This document shows, in pieces, positions 59,780 to 64,000 of a stretch of DNA of 64,000 nt. Source of the stretch: Asticcacaulis solisilvae. GTDB taxonomy: Bacteria; Pseudomonadota; Alphaproteobacteria; Caulobacterales; Caulobacteraceae. The notes below the pieces were generated by a model. The model did not search any database. It was not told the origin of the DNA and was given only the letters and a program-made list of their open reading frames with translations. Position 1 is the stretch's first letter. Each line of letters opens with the position of its first letter. Location: positions 1 to 64,000 of the forward strand of contig NZ_JAGGMI010000002.1 in NCBI RefSeq assembly GCF_017875235.1, in the 5' to 3' direction. The translations under genes were made by a program, and so were the position numbers.

Positions 59780-61276
59780 ATGCAGATCGAACTTGCCACC
59801 ATTGCCCCCGCCAATGCCATCCACGCGGTCATCCTCGGCGAAGGGGATGCGGCGAGCCCGGGCTTCGGCGCGTTCGACGCAGGCGTCGCCGACCATGCCC
59901 GCCGGGCGCTCTCGGTCACCGGCTTCAAGGCCGCCAAGGGCAAGACCCAGGTTGTCGCCGCCCCTCCGGGCTTTGACGGCGCGGCGCTCGCCTTTGTCGG
60001 CGTCGGGGACCTTAAGGCGCTGGACGCCACAGGCATCGAACACGCCGCCGCCACGCTTTATCATGCGGTAAAATCCGCCGGCATCGACGCCTTAAGTCTC
60101 GACCTTACGGGCTATGGCCCGGAACTGGTGGCGCGGGCGCTGCTGGGCCTGCACCTGGCCTCCTACCGCTTCGCCCGCTATTTCGGCCCGGCCAAGGCCG
60201 ACAAGGCCCCCACGCTGAAATCCATCACCGTGGTGTGCGACGATGTCGCCTCCGCCGAGGCCGCCTGGCAGCCGCTTTCGGCCATCCGCGACGGCGTCCT
60301 CTTCGCTCGCGACCTGGTGTCCGAACCGGCCAATGTCCTCTATCCCGAATCCTATGCTGAGCGGGTCAGGGGCCTGACTGGCACCGGCCTCAAGGTCGAA
60401 GTGCTCGGCGAAAAGGAGATGGCCGAGCTTGGCATGCATTCGCTGCTGGGCGTGGGGCAGGGATCGCGCAAGGAATCCCAGCTCGTCATCATGCAGTGGA
60501 ACGGCGCCGGTGCCGATGCCCAGCCCGTGGCCTTCGTCGGCAAGGGCGTGACTTTCGATACCGGCGGCATTTCGATCAAGCCGGCCGAGGGCATGGAGGA
60601 CATGAAGTGGGACATGGGCGGGTCGGCCGCTGTCGTCGGCACCATGATCGCCCTGGCCACCCGCAAGGCCAAGGTGAACGCGGTGGGCATCATCGGCCTG
60701 GTCGAAAACATGCCGGACGGCAATGCCCAGCGTCCTGGTGACGTCGTCACGGCCATGTCGGGCACGACGATCGAAGTCATCAATACCGACGCCGAGGGCC
60801 GCCTGGTCCTGGCCGATGCCCTTTGGTACTGCCAGGACCGCTTCAAGCCGCAATTCATGATCGACCTGGCGACGCTGACCGGCGCCATGATCATTGCGCT
60901 GGGCACCGATTATGCCGGCGTTTTCAGCAACAACGACGAACTGGCTGAACGTTTGGGTGAAGCCGCGAAATCGGCGTCCGAGAATCTGTGGCGCATGCCG
61001 CTGCCGGCGCAGTACGAAAAGCAGATCGATTCCAAGATCGCCGACATCCGTAATATAGGCGGCCGTCCGGCGGGCTCGATCACCGCCGCTCTGTTCCTGC
61101 AGCGCTTCGTCAACAATGTGCCGTGGGCGCACCTCGACATCGCGCCGACCGCCTGGACGAACGAACAGCGCATCCCGTCGGTGCCGGAAGGCGCGACCGG
61201 CTTCGGCGTGCGGACGCTCGACGCCCTGGTCGCCCAGTTCTACGAAAATCAAAGTTCTACGAACAGTAACCGATGA
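59780..61276 (+). CDS. pepA: Leucyl aminopeptidase (M17)
   Basis: A 498-residue cytoplasmic aminopeptidase that removes N-terminal residues. FVGKGVTFDTGGISIKPAEGMEDMKWDMGG and EVINTDAEGRLVLADAL carry the two-metal site and catalytic Lys/Arg; ARDLVSEPANVLYPESYAERV marks the linker. The C-terminus AHLDIAPTAWTNE is typical. ATG 59780 has GGAG 7 bases upstream; the frame runs on to 59711 but its added residues are not conserved in type. It overlaps holC by 4 bp. The pepA-holC order is widely conserved. Confidence 0.95.
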   Translation: MQIELATIAPANAIHAVILGEGDAASPGFGAFDAGVADHARRALSVTGFKAAKGKTQVVAAPPGFDGAALAFVGVGDLKALDATGIEHAAATLYHAVKSAGIDALSLDLTGYGPELVARALLGLHLASYRFARYFGPAKADKAPTLKSITVVCDDVASAEAAWQPLSAIRDGVLFARDLVSEPANVLYPESYAERVRGLTGTGLKVEVLGEKEMAELGMHSLLGVGQGSRKESQLVIMQWNGAGADAQPVAFVGKGVTFDTGGISIKPAEGMEDMKWDMGGSAAVVGTMIALATRKAKVNAVGIIGLVENMPDGNAQRPGDVVTAMSGTTIEVINTDAEGRLVLADALWYCQDRFKPQFMIDLATLTGAMIIALGTDYAGVFSNNDELAERLGEAAKSASENLWRMPLPAQYEKQIDSKIADIRNIGGRPAGSITAALFLQRFVNNVPWAHLDIAPTAWTNEQRIPSVPEGATGFGVRTLDALVAQFYENQSSTNSNR

Positions 61277-61722
61277 CCGATATCTGGTTCTATCACCTTG
61301 AGCGCACGTCGCTGGAGCAGGCCCTGCCGGAACTGCTCGAAAAGGTGATGGGCCGGGGGTGGCGCGCCTATGTCCACGGTCTTGAGGATGACACGATTGC
61401 CGGGTTAGACTCGCACCTGTGGAGTTACAGTCCGGCTTCATTCCTGGCCCATGGCCGCGAGGACGAACCGTTCGCCGAGCGCCAGCCCATCCTGCTGGGC
61501 AAGAGCGGTAAGCGGGTCAACGGCGCTGAGGTCTATGTGTCGGTCGCCCCGGCCGACATTCCGGATCTTTCGGGTGCCGAACGCGCGCTGATCGTCTTCG
61601 AGGACCGGGACGCGGAACACCTTTCCTGGGCGCGCGCCCAGTGGAAAAAGCTAAAAGGTGAGGGCCTGTCGCTGGCCTACTGGAAGCAGTCGGACACCGG
61701 ACGTTGGGAGAAGATGCAATGA
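61273..61722 (+). CDS. holC: DNA polymerase III chi subunit
   Basis: A 149-residue HolC. IWFYHLERTSLEQALPELLEKVMGRGWRAYV is the N-terminal half, WSYSPASFLAHGR the middle and AERALIVFEDRD the later strand; the family typically has the same D.LW.Y...SFLPH motif. Chi connects the clamp loader to single-strand binding protein. The start overlaps the pepA stop (ATGA), and the following lipoprotein gene overlaps its own stop in the same way. Confidence 0.92.
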   Translation: MTDIWFYHLERTSLEQALPELLEKVMGRGWRAYVHGLEDDTIAGLDSHLWSYSPASFLAHGREDEPFAERQPILLGKSGKRVNGAEVYVSVAPADIPDLSGAERALIVFEDRDAEHLSWARAQWKKLKGEGLSLAYWKQSDTGRWEKMQ

Positions 61723-62102
61723 TCTTGAAAAAAGTACTCGCCCTCGGTTTGATCGCCGCCGGACTTTATGGCTGCGCCTCGGGTCCCGAGGAGGCGCCTC
61801 CACCGCCGGCGCGCAGCACACCGCCCGCTGTGGCCGTGCCGTCACCAACGCCGGTGCCGCCGCGTCCGGCCCCGCCACCGCGCGCGCCGGAATACAAGCC
61901 CCTGGCCAATGACACCTGCGGCGCGCAACCGCTCCAGAGCCTGGTCGGCAAGCCGCGCACGGAGATTCCGGTGCCGCTCTATCCGGACCGCCGCCGCGTG
62001 GTCTGCTCGACCTGCGTGGTGACGCAGGAGTTCCGCGCCGACCGCCAGACCATTGTTTTCGATACTGATACGGGGATCATCAAATCCGTCACTTGTGGGT
62101 AG
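61719..62102 (+). CDS. Lipoprotein with I78-type protease-inhibitor domain
   Basis: A 127-residue lipoprotein. The signal MILKKVLALGLIAAGLYGC ends in a lipobox (LYGC), followed by a Pro-rich linker (about 22-60). The last 65 residues match the inhibitor I78 pattern: a Cys (NDTCGAQ), LVGKPRTEIPVPL, FRADRQTIVFDTDTGIIKSVTCG, the last with the family's closing D..G.I..V.CG. Such proteins block serine peptidases from outside. It overlaps the holC stop (ATGA) and is the third gene of the pepA-holC unit; the pairing with an aminopeptidase is probably only positional, as PepA is cytoplasmic. Confidence 0.8.
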   Translation: MILKKVLALGLIAAGLYGCASGPEEAPPPPARSTPPAVAVPSPTPVPPRPAPPPRAPEYKPLANDTCGAQPLQSLVGKPRTEIPVPLYPDRRRVVCSTCVVTQEFRADRQTIVFDTDTGIIKSVTCG

Positions 62103-62251
62103 TCTTTGGCGGGTAGCCAAAAACATCTCACAGTTCAGTATACGGTTTAATCGCTTTGCGATGGCAGGGTGGGATCGGGGATGCTACCATGGGTAGCCCG
62201 GACGAGTCGCCCGGACGAGGCGCCGGATCAGGGCCGGCGAATGAGGGTTTC

Positions 62252-62764
62252 ATGGCACAGCCGCATGTTTTGCAGGAACCGGCAGGCTCAGGCGCACGTT
62301 CGGGATCGGGGGCGGTTGGTCGCCTTGGCCGCACCGCTAATATTCTTCTCATCGACGACAGTCGCGGCGATGCGATGCTGGCCCGCAAAGCTCTGGCCGA
62401 AAGCCGGATGGACGCCGTGGTGACAATTGCGTCAACTGGCGAATTGGCGATGGATATTTTACGCCGTCAGGGTGAATATGCCGACTGTGTGTTACCGGAT
62501 ATTATCCTTCTGGATCTTAGACTTCCGCGTATGAGTGGTATGGACGTCTTAAATCTTATCAAGGGCGATCCCCGCTTCAAGCATATACCGGTAATTGTAA
62601 TGTCGGGTTCGGGCGCATCGGATACCATCATGAACTGTTACCGGTCTTATGCAAACGCCTACCTGATCAAACCTGGAGACCTTACTCAGTATCGGACCGC
62701 CATAGACATTATCGAACGGTTCTATCTGGAACTGGCGGCATTGCCGGTGGCGGCCCATGACTGA
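62252..62764 (+). CDS. Single-domain response regulator (Rcp1-like)
   Basis: A 170-residue receiver protein. After a flexible start, the receiver covers about 30-155: ILLIDDSRGDAMLARKAL (acidic pocket), IILLDLRLPRMSGMDVLNLI (phospho-Asp), VIVMSGSGASD (Thr/Ser switch) and NAYLIKPGDL (Lys). It resembles the regulators that pair with phytochrome-type kinases. ATG 62252 follows GAGGG; earlier ATG 62189 is possible. A histidine kinase gene begins 16 bp after its stop, so they form a two-component pair. Confidence 0.88.
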   Translation: MAQPHVLQEPAGSGARSGSGAVGRLGRTANILLIDDSRGDAMLARKALAESRMDAVVTIASTGELAMDILRRQGEYADCVLPDIILLDLRLPRMSGMDVLNLIKGDPRFKHIPVIVMSGSGASDTIMNCYRSYANAYLIKPGDLTQYRTAIDIIERFYLELAALPVAAHD

Positions 62765-62780
62765 GCGGCGGAGAAAAGAA

Positions 62781-63512
62781 ATGCAGGAGACTAAGCAGGT
62801 CGCGGCGCAAGCCCAGACTGACCCGGCCGAAGAATTTCGCGATTTCGCCTACATTGTGTCGCACGACCTTGCGGGGCCGGTGCGGACGATCCTCGGATTT
62901 TCGCAGCTTTTGAGCGAAGACGCGAAGAAGATGGCCAGCGAGGAGGACCGGCTGCACCTGGAGCTGATCCAGGAAAGCAGCCAGAAGCTGAACGAGATGA
63001 TCCAGGGCCTTCTGGCCTTTTCGCGGCTGAACACGGTGCCACGCGCGCCGGAGATGGTCGACCTGGAGATCACGCTGGCGCGCTGTCATATGGAACTGCA
63101 GCCGCTGATCGACGTCACCAAGGCCCAGTTGTCCTATCCACGCATGCCGGAACTGGTAGCAGATCCGCGCCGGATGTTTTCGCTGTTCTTCTACCTGATC
63201 GAAAACGCCATCAAGTTTCACAAGCCGGGCGTCGCGCCGGATATCCGCATCTTTATCGAGGAACGGCCGGCGGAATGGGAGTTCTGCGTGTCGGACAACG
63301 GCATCGGCATTGATCCCATGTTCTATGACGATGTGTTCCGGCCACTGCGCAAGCTTCATACGGACGATGCCTTTCCGGGCGTGGGCATGGGGCTGACCCT
63401 GGCGCGCAAGATCGTGCTGCAGCACGGCGGGGATATGCATATCGAGGCGTCACCCTCGGGCGGAACGGCCGTGGTGTTTACGCTGGCGAAGGCTGGGCCT
63501 GCGCGCTCGTAA
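62781..63512 (+). CDS. Cytoplasmic sensor histidine kinase, HisKA-HATPase only
   Basis: A 243-residue kinase with no sensor or membrane domain. The H-box is EEFRDFAYIVSHDLAGPVRTILGFSQLL (phospho-acceptor His) of the phytochrome-like subfamily; the ATPase domain has a modified N-box LIENAIKFHKPG, G1 SDNGIGIDPMFYDDVF, the F-box region RPLRKLHT and G2 GVGMGLTLARKIV. It probably phosphorylates the upstream receiver after input from another protein. ATG 62781 has GGAG 8 bases before it; ATG 62757 overlaps the receiver gene and lacks a site. A strong terminator follows. Confidence 0.88.
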   Translation: MQETKQVAAQAQTDPAEEFRDFAYIVSHDLAGPVRTILGFSQLLSEDAKKMASEEDRLHLELIQESSQKLNEMIQGLLAFSRLNTVPRAPEMVDLEITLARCHMELQPLIDVTKAQLSYPRMPELVADPRRMFSLFFYLIENAIKFHKPGVAPDIRIFIEERPAEWEFCVSDNGIGIDPMFYDDVFRPLRKLHTDDAFPGVGMGLTLARKIVLQHGGDMHIEASPSGGTAVVFTLAKAGPARS

Positions 63513-63548
63513 TGTTACGGGTTTGGGGCCTGTGGCCCCAAGTCTTTA

Positions 63549-63598
63549 ATACCAAAAGAAAAGCCTGGCCCCTTGGGCCGGGCTTTTTCTTTTGGTAT
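63549..63598 (+). terminator. Long palindromic terminator after the kinase gene
   Basis: ATACCAAAAGAAAAGCC pairs with GGCTTTTTCTTTTGGTAT (one-base offset), with an inner GCCCcttGGGC hairpin. The arms carry an A-rich left and T-rich right side, so it would work in both directions. Confidence 0.85.
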
Positions 63599-63665
63599 CA
63601 GAAGATTTGTGGGGTCCCCAGAAAACATTTTTTTTGGCCCCCGCTCCGTAAATCGCAGGCGACGC

Positions 63666-64000
63666 ATGACACCCTTCTACGAAATCCTCGACGAACGCTT
63701 CCGCAACTGCATCCGGTCAAGCGCCCGCATCGAAAAGCTCTATGAAGGCTCGCGCTGGGCGGAAGGCCCGGCCTGGTTCCCGGCACACCGCGCGCTCATC
63801 TGGAGCGATATCCCCAACGACCGCATGCTGCGCTGGGACGAAACGACCGGAAGTGTCGGCGTCTTTCGCCATCCCGCCAACTATTCCAACGGCAATACCA
63901 TTGATCGCGAAGGCCGTCTGGTCACCTGCGAACACGGGGGCCGCCGCGTCACCCGCACCGAACACGATGGCACGATCACCGTCATCACTCAGCACTACGA
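63666..64000 (+). CDS. SMP-30/gluconolactonase family protein, N-terminal part (runs out of the window)
   Basis: The frame is open from ATG 63666 to the end of the window (111 codons). EGSRWAEGPAWFPAHRALIWSDIPNDRMLRWDE is the first blade of the SMP-30 six-bladed propeller, with the metal-binding Glu in EGPAW. HPANYSNGNTIDREGRLVTCEHGGRRVTRTE is the conserved second region (Asn-Gly-Asn, then EH). Family members hydrolyse sugar lactones such as gluconolactone with a divalent metal. The C-terminal half is not visible, so the substrate class is not assignable. Confidence 0.9.
   Translation, partial: MTPFYEILDERFRNCIRSSARIEKLYEGSRWAEGPAWFPAHRALIWSDIPNDRMLRWDETTGSVGVFRHPANYSNGNTIDREGRLVTCEHGGRRVTRTEHDGTITVITQHY

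Noticed and set aside
1-64000. CRISPR array or prophage
   Set aside because: No regularly spaced direct repeats and no phage structural, integrase or terminase genes; the repeated palindromes are few, inverted and irregularly spaced.

Overview
This is a GC-rich chromosomal window of an alphaproteobacterium, most likely Caulobacterales (Caulobacter/Asticcacaulis-like). The reasons are promoters of the Caulobacter housekeeping type (TTGACGS, short spacer, GCTANAWC), arrays of secreted S9 peptidases, glycoside hydrolases with Tat-type signals, and the alphaproteobacterial order of the lipopolysaccharide-export genes. The genus is inference.

Layout. 1-430 holds the end of tuf and its terminator. 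0.7-8.2 kb carries an ankyrin protein, a hybrid sensor kinase, a broken DUF559 element, an RTX/beta-helix protein and a flavin reductase facing an HxlR regulator. 8.2-21.4 kb is accessory: a RES/Xre toxin-antitoxin pair, a DUF6445 protein, a NagX-like acyltransferase, two tandem poly-gamma-glutamate-hydrolase paralogues, a zincin, Ku, a Sel1 protein, an esterase, a GH95 glycosidase and an alkaline phosphatase. 21.4-25.2 kb is a lower-GC island: a frameshifted PilZ gene followed by two overlapping genes that I cannot assign to a known system (a helical-repeat-like protein and a PD-(D/E)XK nuclease-like protein). 25.5-30.6 kb has an ArsR/SRPBCC/GST operon, a DUF4142 lipoprotein, a second zincin, a winged-helix PD-(D/E)XK protein and small membrane/DUF genes. 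31-44 kb is secretory and catabolic: DPP IV, a peroxiredoxin, a sugar locus (esterase, zinc dehydrogenase, IclR, GH43) and three tandem S9 peptidases.

44.3-63.5 kb is conserved core: fabD-fabG-acpP-fabF-mltG-yicC-gmk on the plus strand, interrupted between fabD and fabG by an intact 490-bp DUF559 element with 53-bp terminal inverted repeats. The converging minus-strand cluster lptF-lptG-lptD-surA-pdxA-rsmA makes and exports outer-membrane components. pepA-holC-(I78-like lipoprotein) and a response regulator/kinase pair follow. The window ends inside an SMP-30/gluconolactonase gene.

Most noteworthy: the unassigned two-gene island (21.8-25.2 kb); the DUF559 element family (one intact copy, one decayed copy and gene-less inverted pairs), which resembles a REP/RAYT arrangement with an endonuclease in place of the transposase; a toxin-antitoxin promoter with two operators 21 bp apart and an apparently leaderless start; and a shared operator-like sequence in front of the GH95 gene and the esterase/dehydrogenase pair.
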